From positions 35,925,120 to 35,989,119 of the forward strand of contig OY740769.1 of NCBI GenBank assembly GCA_963513935.1: a stretch of 64,000 nucleotides of DNA. Reading direction: 5' to 3'. The notes beneath the pieces were generated by a model. That model was not told the DNA's origin, did not search any database, and saw only the letters and a list, made by a program, of their open reading frames with translations. This document shows, piece by piece, positions 37,222-51,387 of this stretch; within the stretch, counting starts at the first letter, position 1, and each line of letters begins with the position of its first letter. The stretch comes from Aphrophora alni. Its lineage: Eukaryota; Arthropoda; Insecta; Hemiptera; Aphrophoridae. Position numbers and translations under genes: made by a program.

Positions 37222-39163
37222 TGTTACCAGGGGACTTAAATTTAAGAAAGGCGGAACCAAAATGGTAACAATGTTTAGAAATAAAAAAAATTAAAAAAGA
37301 CAAAAACAAATTTAGTGATTAACAAGGCTCAAGTTTATTGAAACAGAAAAAGAAATTTCAACGTTTCAGATTTTATCATTTACAATTGAGAAAGACATCC
37401 TGAGACAAAATTATCATAAACAGCTTATGATTAAAAAAAAAATATTATATAATTAATAATAGTTATACGCCCTTAATACAAAATATTATAATTTAAACAA
37501 AAAAAAAAAATTAATCAATAGATTCTGAAAATTTATCCCCCCTTTTTTTAGTTTATATATGTTATAGTTACAAAGTTTAACAAAACAATGAGCACAGCTT
37601 AACAATTAACAGGATTATCATTAATCCAAAAAAAAGATTATACGCCCTTAAATGTAAAAATTACAAAATAAAAAAAAAATGAAAAGATACTGATATTTAT
37701 TCCCCCTTTTTTTTGTAACTTTATGAAATGATAAGTTTTTAAAACAGTTACATAATATTACTTATTTGATAAATTACTTAAATGCTATATTGGCCAATAA
37801 ATATATATATATGTTTTAGATAAAAGAATTTATTATAAAAGGAGAAGTTTATTTTAGAAAAGACATGAAAATTTTGAATATTTAATTTTATTAATTGACG
37901 TCAATTATTTTAATTTAGAAAATAACCTCTGGGAGGTTGTTAGGACCGAAAGTTTGCATGCAGGCTCCACCCAATAATTTTTTATATATTTTATAATTAA
38001 TTACACAAGTCTACATTTAAAAGATAGTTTTTAAGAGAAACATATTCGCTGAAATAAATTTAGGCACATATACAATATGAGTTTAATTAAAGTTCTATAA
38101 AGTCAGTTTTTTGTAACATCACTTTTGTGCACGTGAAACTCTGAAGCTATGTTGAACAAAAACGTGTTTTGTTAACAGGACGAAACATGTTCAGATCTTT
38201 AACTGTGTTTCTTCTACCAGCATATTAGCTATGGCAAAAAACATGTTTTTTAGCGTCTTGTACAAAATCAGACATGTTTTAGCATTAATGTTCATTATTA
38301 AAGAAAATATCTGGTTATTTGTCAAAATCAAAGAAAATTGATTGTATAACAGAAATTCGTTAAGATTATAATTAAAAGCTTCTTAGATGACTATAAAGCT
38401 ATTTATATATATTTCGTTTAGTTTAAAACAAAACTTGTATAAGACTTGCAAAATCTGCAAAAGTTTGTAAAACGAAATTTTCTGTTTTAGAAGAGATTTC
38501 TCTAATTGTTTTATATTTGACATGTTCAATAAGATATTTTGATCATTTAAAGTTCAACATTAGTTTGCACATATTTCACATAATTGTTTTAAAACTCAAA
38601 ATGTGCCTTTGCAAGGTTTAGTAAAGTATGTTTTAACAAAAGAAAATTTTTATAATCATTGAGTTTCAAAAGAACATTGAATATTAAATAAAACATGAAA
38701 TACATATTTTAAAGAATACATGATAATTAATAAATTATTTTAAAGCATTAACAAAAATTTAAAACATGATAAAATCTGTACCTGGAAAATCCTGTCGCAG
38801 TTCACGTGAGCTTGTGCCGTGAAAATAATAATTTAATTAACATTATAGACTAAAACGCACAGAAACTGTAGATTAAGCATCGTTGAAGACTGAAGCAGGA
38901 TTTTGAGAATCAGGAGAGATTATTATATCTAACATAACGATGTTAAAAAAAGTCAGGCATTGTGAGTGACTACCGGTAGACTAGATAACGGGTCTAGAGC
39001 CGGCAGGCTGTCTCCCGTTGTACTTTAGCCTCCGATATCATATGATCATTAGTTTTGGATAATCTCGCCGGGTGGCAGCATCTGTCAAGCGACGGAAGTT
39101 GGATGTGGAAATGAGTTAATGAAGTTATTTTGCGGAAGTGCTTTTTTGAATTTAAATGCTACA
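37222..39163 (+). repeat. 3' LTR, 1,942 bp, TG...CA
   Basis: Matches the 5' LTR base for base apart from small length differences in A, T and TA runs (for example near 37432, 37500 and 38246). Confidence 0.9.
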
Positions 39164-39167
39164 AGTT

Positions 39168-42100
39168 GTATGAAAATAGTTAGAGTTATGTAGTCTATAC
39201 AATAATTGTTCTGACATAAAATACAATAAACTTCTTAGAAGTCATCTTGTAGATTCAAATTATTAAAACATTTAAATATATTCTATTCAAGGGGAAAAAA
39301 AATCTTCCAATGATTTTTCAAAAATGAAATTAATTACCATCCCCTTTCCAATAATAACAGTTCGTTTATATAACGACTCTTTATGATTCAGTAGCCTAAC
39401 ATCATTGTTAATTTTTATCCACGATAACAAAATTAATAAAGAACATCAAAAAAACACACATTCATAAGTTAAAAATTGATACGATCGTGGTGGATGATAA
39501 CTATTGATTATATTATGGTGTTAACGTTCGTAATAAAAATATAAATGACAGAATATGCGATGCAGTGGATTTTAACATAACTTAAAATAATAGTGTTAAA
39601 ACTGGCAAATAACATAAGGGACAAATATCAAATATATCACTTGTCGTGAAGTTAAAGTTTTGTTTCATCGTGTTATAAAGATTTTACAGAAATAATGCTC
39701 ACACTGTGAAATTTACTTAATAATATTCTGCTTTATTTTAGAAAATTTCTTGGCTATTGGAGGTTCCCACCAAAATCTTTTTGAAAAAATATGTATTTCA
39801 AATATAAAAATTAGTATATCAGTGAAAGTAAAACAACTATGTTTTTATTCTATATATGTACATTTTCTTGGACTTACTATAGAAAAGCTACATTATTTAA
39901 TAATTAAAAAAAAAAAAAAAACATAACTTGAAAACCTGCTTTTAAAAATTATTAACTTGTTGATATTAGACACTATATGGTCTTAAATAATAAAGGTTAA
40001 GATATTTTTTATTAATAAAATCAAAATATTTATACAATTTAACTAACAATAAGCCTTTCATAAACACAGCATATGCTTCTCAAGAAAGGAAAGAAGATAA
40101 ATATATATTTTTATATATTAATAGTATAATTATGTTTAATATTTTAAAATATTATTTTATTGTTCTTTTTGTATCAAAAAATGATCGATGTTTTAAGCAA
40201 AATTGTGTAACAATGTTTTGAGAAATGTTGCAGTCAACCACAATTAAAAGTTAGGGAGAAAGTATGCGGGTCGCCGGAAGGGAAGAAAGTTTTACAGCTG
40301 AAATATTTATAAAACTCATTACAACAGACGACTTTGATGTGTGTTTTAAAACCACAAACTGGAATAAGTTCTCCACAAGTTCAAATAATTATTTGTATTA
40401 ACTTATTTGTTGAACAAGTTTATCCACCTTATATTATTTAGGTTATTGATATTCACTTTTGTGTATCGTTATATGAGAAAGTTTATTATACCGTTTGTTT
40501 TATATATAAATATATTTCCATTGTAATTTATTAAATAAACTTATTAATATATTATTTTATTTTTATATTATCATGTTTGGATGAAACTGTTTACTTACAT
40601 GAGTTGTACTAAACGTTAATACTTCGACTTTTGTAATGTAAAACTATTATTTACTTTCAGATTTGAAGCAAACTATTTTATTGTTATTATTTTTCTATTT
40701 ATTTCATTACGTCTTTATTTCGCTGTACATATACTTAGTATTGTGAAAGTTTCATATAAGTAAAATGTATTTATTATGTTTAAAAAAAAATAAATTCCCA
40801 TTTATTAATCATTAGTTCTACATGTTGAGACACAATAGTAATTACTAAATCTGTTGTAAAAATTACTTTTTGAAAAATTTATTGTATTAAAACGGAATAC
40901 ACAGTGTGATTGAAACCTTGTAACAACTATTTTATTCTATCAGTACTAAATATCAGTTACAAAAAAAAATTTAAACTTAGCTGTAGCATACGTAGCTACA
41001 CGACAACAACAAATATGACAAACGGACAGCATGTCGAGATTTACTATTTCGGTATCCACAGACTATGAAAGGTGAAAAGTAGTCAAAAGCGGAGGTTGAA
41101 ATTTTGAGATTACTAAACGCAAATTATATAAAGTCATATAAATTTTTACATTAGTATAAAGCTACAACTACTTAACGACAACAGGCCACATAATGTTGAA
41201 ATGGTGATTGTTACCTACAATTTTAAAATTATACGACTTTATTTTATGCTGTTTAATTTCATGCACCTAATAACATGTAACATGATGACATAAATAATAG
41301 ATTATTAAAACTCACTTGTGGTACAAATCTTAAAACTAATCTTCATACCGCTCAGTTGCACGTTAGGGTAATTAAGTAGCGTTAATTAATACGAATTTTA
41401 AATACCTATCCTTCCTAACCGATATAATATAAAATGAACACAACCTCACATAAGTTTTTATTGTCAATATCAGTACCTAAATGATCTGAATTGCATTATT
41501 CAGTTATTTCTATTATCCGTTTAACTAAAATATAAATAGAAAACAATTTAATTATATAACCATTTTGAATATTTAAATAAACAGAAACAGCATTAAATGA
41601 AACACTGAAAATATCTATTAGTTTAACATAATATACATGTTTGCACTTGTAAGAGTTTATGAGATTTATTGAAGGTTTACCTGTCAAATACAATAAATTG
41701 CTCGTTTTACTTTAAATTATTAACCAAAGACCACGTGGCAAGTTCATTAAATCAAAATATAAAATACTGAACTGTTCCTCGGAAATTATTTTTTGTGTCC
41801 CATTACATATTACCCGAACAAAAATTGTGTTTCATTCTGGAGTAGGCTCATTTAGGTTCTAGGTAAGAAGGAATATTGAAAAAAAGGATATATTTTTTTC
41901 TTATTAATATCATCGGAACACTTTCACCAAAAAAATATATAGGCTAATAATTGTCAAAATGTGTGTATTTAATACATTATCACGTTCAATAATTATTATA
42001 CAATAAATAAGTACCTAACAAGTCATTGTTGGAAAATATTTTCAACACTCAAACCACTTATAAATATGTATCTTATATTCTAATACTAGGGGGGCTACAC

Positions 42101-44030
42101 GGTCATAGCGACTTAAAAACCTTAACTGTATGCATGTCAGAATCTTGAAATTCCGTGATTTACATCCCCTATATCACGTAAAACTCGTTTGTCTGTCAAA
42201 CTGAGTTCAAGAAACGAGTGAGGAACAAAGGAGCAATGAACCAAATTGTTCCATATGTTTAAGGGTTTTAGTAAATAAAAAAAAAAATCATAACGAAAAG
42301 AAGAACGCTATATGTCCTGACTATTCTGCTCGAAACTTTATCTAATGGTGCTATCAAATATAACGTATTCAGCAGTTATCAAACAACTAATATATTTTTT
42401 AATATTTTTTGACTCTAAGTGCAGGTATTCCCGTCTTATATGGGTTCCGTCTTATATTCTTGTTCAGTATGGGGTTTTAACAACGAAACACGCTGTAAAC
42501 TGAAAACTATTAGAACAAAAATGTTTTCCTTGTGAGAAAATGATAAAATGTATTTAAATTGGGACACATAAGACTTATCAACAAATGTTTAATTACGTTT
42601 ATCAATTGAAACATTTGGTATTGAAACAATATGCGTGACAAATAAATAATTAAACAACCATGAAAAAAGGGATAAGTTTTTTTAAAATAAACAAAGTATT
42701 TGATCGATTCTTCGAAACATTTTACATTCTAAATTGCCATTAAATATATCAGATCTTTTGAAGAATTGTTGATTCTAAGATATTGCAAATAGTTAGTATA
42801 TTAATAATGTTATGGAGGAAATAGAAATACATTTTGGATCACAATAGTTCAAAAATTGATTACAAACATAATATTTGGTACAAAACTAAAAAAAACATTT
42901 ATTAGTAGATTAAATACAAAACTTAAATAATATGTAAATTATCTGAAAATCGGCCAAATTTAAAGACTGTCAAATTAGAATATCTATAGAGAATTGATAA
43001 ACCCTGTAAGAGTTTAAATATACTCGTTTTGATTGAAAATAGAAGTAATTTGTCATAAATTTCTGAAGGAAAAATATTTAATTATCAACAAGATCCATTT
43101 TTAACGATCTGTATGTAATATCACGCTTATTCTATATATTGGCTCTATTGTAAGTCGTATATTTCGGTTACAATATGTAAAGTTGCTATTTCACAGTTCG
43201 AACGACATTAAAAACCAAAATATTAGACAAAGACAATAATTATATAACTTCGTATTTTGTATTGTAAAAATCGCCTCTAAAGCATTTCTCTTGAACCACT
43301 ATTAATCCGTCTTCTTCATCCTATCGCCTTTTCCATAAACGTATATATTTAATTCATATAAAATAATCCTTTTATTCCATATGTTACAATATTTTTGTTT
43401 AAGTTTATCATTATTTGAAAACCTCTCTCTGTGGGGACAACAGTTATACGTTTACAACAAGATATTAGCCTGATGAAGATTTACAATATAACGTGCTCCC
43501 AAAAAATCTAACAATCGTTAATAAATATAAATATTTCGGGACAATACTCACACCAATATTATCTTGGGAAAGCCTTTGTAAATAAGAATCCCAAATAGCG
43601 AAATACGATATCATCTCGGTATGGCATAACATAACGTTTTGCAAACAAAGTTTCCTTAGTGTAATAATAATAATTTTAAAGCATTTGTTCAGTATATAAT
43701 TCGCTACGTGTAACAAGTACTGGTATTATAAGGAATACCATAATATTGAAGATTTATAAGAACTTATTTAAAAATTATATGAAGATTTTCCAACAATAAT
43801 ATTCCTAACTATATTGGAATGTATTGTATGTAGAAATGGGTTTACAGAAAGTTGTTATGTAACTTAACACATGCATTTGAATTAAGTATTTTGGTTTTTG
43901 TCCATACCAGAACGCTCACGAACATTTATATTCATTTAAAGACGCACAAACCACGTTTTTATTAGACTATGAAATATGTTGCAGTAATGCTACTATAAAT
44001 TTTGAACGAGTGAATAAGAAACTATTTTAA
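39168..44030. other. AT-rich non-coding stretch
   Basis: No gene seen. Contents are homopolymer tracts (A16 or so near 39906-39920). A GC-richer 40-bp word near 40260-40300 (GCGGGTCGCCGGAAGGG) and a G6 word near 42090 have no identified context. Confidence 0.5.
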
Positions 44031-44059
44031 ATATATATGTATATATATATATATATATT
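44031..44059. repeat. (AT)n microsatellite
   Basis: About 29 bp of AT dinucleotide with a GT interruption near 44039. Confidence 0.85.
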
Positions 44060-44709
44060 TGTATGAAATATTGAGGCTATTTTTTAGAATAAATCACTAT
44101 ATCGTTAGTTAAATGTTCCAGCTTGATATAAAATATAAACATGATAACTACTAACGAGTTATAAATATTTTCAAACCACATATAACCGCTGAAACACCAT
44201 TCCGCTTGGATATAGTAAGATAGCAATGTAAAGAGAGTTTGACAATAGTTGTATTTCAAAAGAGGAGGTTTTGAAAGAAATATTAATGATGTAGTCTTTG
44301 CCTCGTGTAGTTGTCCTACAGTGATATAACGATATTTTTTGTAATGACGCGAGAACAGATAGTGTTTTACGAAACTATGTAGCTTGACTACTCAATTATC
44401 ATTATAAGGATCGCCTAACGTAGCGAAGAGAACTAAAATATTTACTAAATTTCACCAAAGAGTAAGTAATTGTTAATCATTTAACAATTCAAAAAAGTGT
44501 TGAAACCAAGAGCATTGATCACAGGTAATTATAACTTGTGTACCCTTTCTTTAGTGATAAATCAATCTATTATATCAAGTAACGAACAAAATCAATGTTT
44601 ATCTGAATATAATATGTTAACTCTTTCATTAAATTCTAAACATTTTTTGACTTTCTCACAAAAATGCATGTTTTAAACACCTACCCCAAATCATTGCAGG
44701 TATTTTTGT

Positions 44710-44775
44710 GGCCGAGGGCTAGGACTATATATGTATTAAATGAGGCCTAGGGCTCTCACTGGGCTGTATTAAATG
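44710..44775. repeat. Imperfect 34-bp tandem repeat
   Basis: Two adjacent units, each starting GGCC-AGGGCT and ending TGTATTAAATG, at 44710-44743 and 44744-44775. They are more GC-rich than their surroundings. Confidence 0.75.
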
Positions 44776-45765
44776 TTTTATTGTTTTTTGTGAGTGACTC
44801 AAGATGTGTTTAAATACTTTAGTTATCTGTGTAACTAAACATTTATAATTAACTGTTCTATGACCGTTCAATTCCTTATATTATTTTTCAAATTACTTAT
44901 ATCATTTAAGTTTATTGTCTTTAATTTTAAACATATTTTTAAGAAATGAAATTTCAAATTGGAACAAAGTTTGTTCATACACAGTGTATGCAATATTTTG
45001 TCTCTGGATGGAGGGTCGATATTTTAGGACATACTAAAAAAATGCGTATTAGCTAATTTTAGCCGTGGTCAAGAAGTAAGATTTAATTTGAATACGTCAT
45101 AATTACTAAGATTTTGCTTTACTGAATAATGACTTAAGAAAGTTGGTACAATAAAAATTGTGTCCAGTATATTTACTGCAAGGAATCTCAGAATGTAACA
45201 TTTATTATTTAAAGTTATATTCGTTGTATTAAATATTCGCTCTAAGTTTATTATTAATTGTATTTCTTGTAGAAACCTTATTACAGGCAGCATAAAGTAT
45301 AATTATCCTAGACTATAAGCAAGATAACCAACGCCGCGGGGGAATGTTGTTTTCAGAAATAAATATGTATAAAGTAAACCTTAATGAGTGTTGTAAATCT
45401 CTTGATAATGATATTTTATGAAACCCATAAACTAATAATTCTACAACAACGAAGGACGAATTAGTTTTAACTTCATTGGATATAGTATATTTATTTTTTA
45501 TATAACAAAGCCGTTGCTGCTCATTTAATTAATTAAGTATTAACTCTACTCTCTATGGTTAGTCGCACAAACATCTATTAAACCTAACGGAAGTTTGTCC
45601 TCTGGCCAATTTGAAAGTAGAAGCCCCTATTGGTCGCATAACTGAATATCAAGTTGTTATCAGATATCAATAATCATACCCATTTGTATTTAATTAGCAT
45701 ATTTGGTGGGAGAACAATTCCAAATTAATTTTGAAATAACTTTTAGATATTATAAAACTTTTAAT

Positions 45766-45768
<3 letters not shown>

Positions 45769-45807
<39 letters not shown>
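45769..45807. repeat. (AT)n microsatellite
   Basis: About 39 bp of AT dinucleotide. The open frame 45703-45906 is created by reading through it and is not a gene. Confidence 0.93.
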
Positions 45808-45810
<3 letters not shown>

Positions 45811-46160
45811 GGTTTAAATTTTAAAATAATCATGACTAGATTAGATGCTGTGTTTCATACAAAATCTGTCGTATATCTAATTATTCTTTCAATAATTGAT
45901 AACTAATTAGTTTTGTTATTATTAGTGATTTTGATTCGGTCATCCACTTATTTTTAAATTTATGGATGGATGGTTGCATAAATTGAGCAATGATGGATGG
46001 TTATTTTAATTACCATTGCTTATTTCAAAGTTATTATCATATTTGTATCCCATAAATACTATCAGTTATTTTAGAGGAATTAAATGAAAAACTTCCAACA
46101 ATATTAAATATTAGTTAGATATGTATAAAATACTAATACGGCAGTATAATTTAATATCTG

Positions 46161-46211
<51 letters not shown>
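46161..46211. repeat. (TA)n microsatellite
   Basis: About 51 bp of TA dinucleotide. Confidence 0.94.
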
Positions 46212-46212
<1 letters not shown>

Positions 46213-49200
46213 CACATTTACCAATAATTACAAATAACTATTTACGCCTATCGAAAATTTTGTTTAACAAGCTCATAAGCGGTAACATCAGAGGAACAAT
46301 GAATGTCATTTATTTACTTCTACATTATGTCATGGTTACAGATGCAGCACGTTATTTCCGGTTATAATGTTTGTGATCAAGTTTAGTGATGTTCATTTAA
46401 TTATAACAGGTCGTTAAATTCCATGAAATATACTGTGGGATCGAATGAGAAACTGATTGATAGTTTTAATTGTAGTGTTTCTGACGACATTTTTTCCGAT
46501 AAAACGAACTCTATCAATGTGAATATAAATGGACACAATTGTGAGATTACACAATTAATTATGATATGACACAATTATTATATGTCAAATATTTTTCTAA
46601 ATCACTACAACTTTAAAACCTACAAAGCTGTATGTTTAGTGTAAAAAATACTATTTTTAAATACTTCTTAACCATTATTATTACACGATATTTTAAAGAT
46701 TTTCTTCTTAAAATATTACCTGAATGTAGGCTGTAAAAGATAAAACAGATTATATCTGACGGTGGATTCCTGTATTTCCAAATTACTCCTTATACATCTT
46801 TTTTTTCTACTTTTTTTAAAAATTATTGTTTGGAACAGTGGTTTTGGTTTTAAATTTATTCATTTCAGCAAATTTATTGAAATATATCACGCCTATTTTG
46901 AGATATTTCGAAATTTAGATAGTGTCTATGATTTTGTTCTATATTTTAAAAGGAGTGTTATTTATGGGGAGGTAAGAATATCGTCAGTTCCGATTTTTTT
47001 CAAATTTCCTTTTATCTTTTGAACAGCTTATTTTATCTTCTTTTTTTTTCTTCGAGGTATAGATGAAATATACATGTTTTAATCTGCAGCATTTGATCTT
47101 AGGCCCACAATTGACTGAATGTATATTTATTGAATATATATTTATACTTCTTTTCAAATCTCAATAAAATATTATTTAATTATAACAATTATCCCTCATT
47201 TACACAGAATCATATAATAAATTAATACACTCTTTTAATGATTGAAACTAAATATTTACTAGCCCATTTTCAAATTCCGAATTAAAACCAAACAATCAAA
47301 TAATTTTGATATTACTAAAACTTCCTCAGATTTACCTAAGCGAATGATATTTAAGTACATAATATCCCACACTTATCAAAGTCGTTACTACGTTGAAAAA
47401 CATAGCATCTAAATAGTTGTTAACTAACACAATTCTTTCCAAACTTCGTAATTGGTAAGTAAAATCGGACGTCAAATCACAAGGGAAGGGACGCGAATCA
47501 ACTTTCCATTTATACAATTTCTCCTTGTTATTTATTGAAGTATGTTAGAATTTTACTAAATATCTGAAAAGACTTATTTTCTGAGGAACCACGATTCATC
47601 ATTTAATATATGATGTAGACTAACTGCTCTATACAAACTATTAAATTAAATAGGGTTGGTAAATACATTTACTCGTAATAATTTAGAGCTTATTATTATT
47701 CTGGATAACATTACAAAATAACCCTATTTATACAAATCTATTCAATTATTCTAGAAGTCCAGATTTAGATTTGATTTTAGGAAATCTACTTCATAGTTAA
47801 TTTTTAGATGGCCATAAACAAACAGAAATATTTTAGAGTGATTTTCATTCCAACTATTAACTGAAATTCTGCAGGCCTTACAATTAAGTGTTATAGGTTC
47901 TTTAAAATTGTTGTTGAATGATTCAAAAATCGGTTTTGGAAGATAAGAATTAAGAGACTTTTAATTACACAAAAAAATCTACATTTTTCCTTGTTGCTCA
48001 AAGAAATCAAACTTGTAAGTGTAATAAAGTTAAACATAATTTTAAAAAAATAATTAGATAGGATAAAAATAACCTAAAATGACTTTCAAATAACCTAGTA
48101 ACCTCAAGGCCTGACGAGAATAAGAGTTGGTCGAGTTAACCTAATAGGGAATGTAAAAGAAAGAAATCGAAAAGAATTAGAATGAAAAATAATACTTTAA
48201 GCTAAGGTCTCTCGAAACCGCAACTCTCGTGCTGTTGTAAGTTTTCCCATGAGAGGATTGTTACCTACATAACTTCCAAAACAACGTTTATAATGTTATA
48301 TCAGGAAGTAATTTTATTTAAGGGCAGAGATGCATTTTTGGTAAACAAACACATAATATATTTTATTGCGCAAATATATTTCCTGGTTTATACTGATTAA
48401 ATAAATATATATTATACTTGTATATACATATCTGATCATTTTATTTATTTAAAAACATGTTTTGTAATAACTTCCAATACATTTTCTAAATAGCCCTGAG
48501 CCCATTCACAGTACAAATGTCTTTTTCATACATATGAACACATAACTACTCTGATTGGTTTGGCTCATAAAAGAATAATTGAAAGTTCTAATTCTATATA
48601 AAAAGAAGCAGGGATGAAATCTGATATTTTAAGAAATTGTTATGATATAAATATCAGATACGCCAATGCTTTAAGATCTTATTAACTAAAGGTAATTTTG
48701 AATTTTTGTGAAAGCATTATAAAACATAGAATAAAATATAAACTGAGGATAAGTAACAATAAATTGTAATAATGATTATAAATTTATTAAAATCATAATT
48801 AACGTAGGCGATTAGAAATGTTTTTTTGTAATGCAATTAATGAATTCTATCTATTATTGACTGCTTCATGTGGAAAAGTTAATGTGTTAGACTGTAAAAT
48901 AACACCCATTGTTAGTTCTATTTTGCGTTAGGCAAACTACTAAGAAGGAATATGGTATGTCATATCTGTTTAAATATAATTTTAGTTGGGATATGGATAT
49001 TATAATTTAAGGAGGTTATCGAAACAACTTTACACCTCATCATGTCATCTATTTAATTATTTATAAAAATAATTAATGATAATGATGTCGCAACGTTTTT
49101 ATTTTATTTTGGTAAATGTTTGGAAATTAATTAATTAAATTACTAAAAATTTCATATAAAAGTTCATAAATTAACTGTCTTTCCATGCTTGTATTATTGC

Positions 49201-51027
49201 AAAATATTTTCTAATACTTTCACTACTTTACTATACAGTAATGGGTACTGTGATTCAAAAATATTTAAAAGGATCACAAGGAGAAGACATTTGGTACTTA
49301 TTATTAATCTTTAAATTGATATATAAAATATATTCTTTAACATCAGAACCATTTGGTCTTTCTGTTACATTTATGAACTGTGAATGATTATTATTACTGT
49401 TAGGATATGTTCTCAAAACGTATTGACAAGTTACCTCAATGCTAAAACCAGCAAATCCTTTCAATATAATTGCTTTTCTCATACCTCTCTTACATTACAT
49501 CTATTGTACGGTACTTCCTGTATATAACTTTATCCTTTATGTCTGACTATTCAAAATCGCAGATATATAATTTGTGAACTTCATCTAAATTGATACTGTT
49601 AAGTTAAATTGCATAGACTCTAATTTGACATTTGTTTGTAATAATTAAATGTAATTAATATGGCAAAATCCAACAATGAACTTACTTCCTTAATCTACAC
49701 TCCTATTTTTTGCACACCTTCGCATTTCATAATATTTTAATTCAATCGGAAAGACTTATTTTAAAGTATTTACCTTCCTTTGGCAGCTTCCATTCTTTAT
49801 GTATTGTATTGACATATAAATCCAGAACCAGAATTTTCGTATGATGTCACGCAATAGTTTAGGGTTGTTTATAATCAAAACTATGTGTCACAAGATGTTA
49901 TTACACACTGTAGAGTGTACTTTTCTTTTTATTTTGTTCGTAAAGCATATATTCTAACATCTTAATAATGTCAACAACACACAAAGATGCTAACTTAGTC
50001 AAAATTGGTTTAGAGGTGTGAGCCCTACGCGCTAAACGGACTACAGCTAACCGACATAATTATTTATAATAAAACCTTTTAGAAGTCACGTGATCTCATG
50101 TCCGGTTATTCCCTCCACACAGTTTAACAGGTTTATTTAATTTACCACATAGTTGTTTCTATTTTAATTATATGTGACAACGTAAAATCACATATATCGT
50201 GGTAGGTATAATACAAGTAAAATACTAATAATTTTTCAATCATTTAATTGCAATATCAAACACAAAAAGCAGGAAATGAAAATCAAACATAAGTCAACTT
50301 AAGAAAATACAATAATTAATGTAATATTTAATGTTTTGCTACAATGTACTAAACATGGTTTTAGTGTCTGTAACGGGGAAAAAAAATAAGTATGTTACAA
50401 CATTTAATTTCTACCATAATTGTAGTAACTAATTAATTGCTACACACAGAAAGTCACAAATCATGGTATCAAATAATTATTTTAAATCATTGTAAAATGA
50501 CCACTTTCGATAGCGAGAAATAATACCTAGACTATGTTTTATGAAATATGAATAAATCGAAAACAAAAAAATATGATTTTACATTGTTTAAATTTCTAAA
50601 TTTAAAGAAAACAATTGTTTATCAATATCCGGCGACTGAGAGAATAGTTGCTGTACAAAAACAAGTTATTTCCTTAAAATATTATACCCGAAAGGAAAGT
50701 GGTTCATAAATGAACTACTACTATAACATTTGTTTTGTTTGGATAAACACTAATTCATCGTCTCTCCATATTTATCTATAAATGTGAAATATCAGTGAAC
50801 CTGTGTAAAGAAAAATTTGTTTTTTACGTAGTAATTTTAGAAATAGAACGTTTAGGAACGTTACTTGTGTCTTATAATAAGCTGCTTGAGACGCCTAGTA
50901 TATTTTATTATACACTAGACCTAATGACAAAAATAAAACGTCTCGTTTTTTACCAAATAAATATATTATGTAGTCAAAGTGCATATTTAGACCCCAACTC
51001 AAAATCTTTTTCTTTTCTATTCTATCG
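46212..51027. other. AT-rich non-coding stretch
   Basis: No recognisable gene. The frames at 46762-47022, 47332-47517 and 49255-49482 have no family resemblance or splice context. Confidence 0.5.
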
Positions 51028-51387
51028 GTGTCTTCCTATTTGCGGTTAGTCCTGTTTGCGGTCAAGTGTAGTTTTATGAGGGAACGATCAAGGTCATGGG
51101 GTGGAAGTGTTTCCAGTTAGTGGTCACGTCTTGAGATGTAGTTAATTTCTTCCCGTCCTTTGCATAGCTAGCCACTAAATACATAACAGAAGGATTTAAC
51201 TGTAATCACAAATCATGTCTAGTTATATAGGTTAGGTTAGGTTATATAGGTTAGTATATATGGTTATAAATGACCGCCAATTGGAAAATATAATTAGGTT
51301 AGCCCAAGATATTTTTTGGGGTGACCACAAACTGGACGATTTTACCCTCGACTGTTAATAGGACTGACCGCAAATGGGACACAACAT
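51028..51387. mobile_element. Small inverted-repeat element (MITE-like) with GACCGCAAA motifs
   Basis: About 360 bp. The left end (about 51029-51063) reads GTGTCTTCCTATTTGCGG then TTAGTCCTGTTTGCGGTC. The right end (about 51360-51385) reads AGGACTGACCGCAAATGGG then ACAC. The outermost ~25 bp are thus inverted copies apart from small gaps. The motif GACCGCAAANNGGA occurs five times: twice inverted at the left (51034-51048, 51048-51063) and three times direct at the right (51272-51287, 51323-51338, 51366-51380). Repeated subterminal motifs in opposite orientation are typical of DNA transposons whose transposase binds them. There is no coding frame, and a target duplication is not clear. Confidence 0.55.
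51231..51254 (+). repeat. Short TTAGG-type array
   Basis: GGTTAGGTTAGGTTATATAG followed by GTTAG contains two to three perfect TTAGG units, the usual arthropod telomeric repeat. Too short for a telomere. It lies inside the MITE-like element. Confidence 0.7.

Larger units (their letters stand above)
33187..39163 (+). mobile_element. Non-autonomous LTR retrotransposon
   Basis: A 5,977-bp element. Two direct repeats of about 1.94 kb (33187-35127 and 37222-39163) start TGTTACCAGG and end AAATGCTACA. Identity between the copies stops exactly at TG and CA. The 4-bp word AGTT lies immediately outside on both sides (33183-33186 and 39164-39167), as expected for a target-site duplication. The 2,094-bp interior (35128-37221) has no gag, protease, reverse transcriptase, RNase H or integrase frame, so it depends on an unseen autonomous partner, like the TRIM/LARD class but with unusually long LTRs. 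By eye the LTRs differ only by homopolymer or TA-run length changes, which implies recent insertion. No TGG primer-binding site follows the 5' LTR and no clear polypurine tract precedes the 3' LTR. The plus orientation is assumed from the placement of the GC-rich leader. Confidence 0.88.

Noticed and set aside
51231..51254. Telomere or telomeric insertion
   Set aside because: Only two to three TTAGG units, embedded in a repeat element, far too few for a telomeric array.
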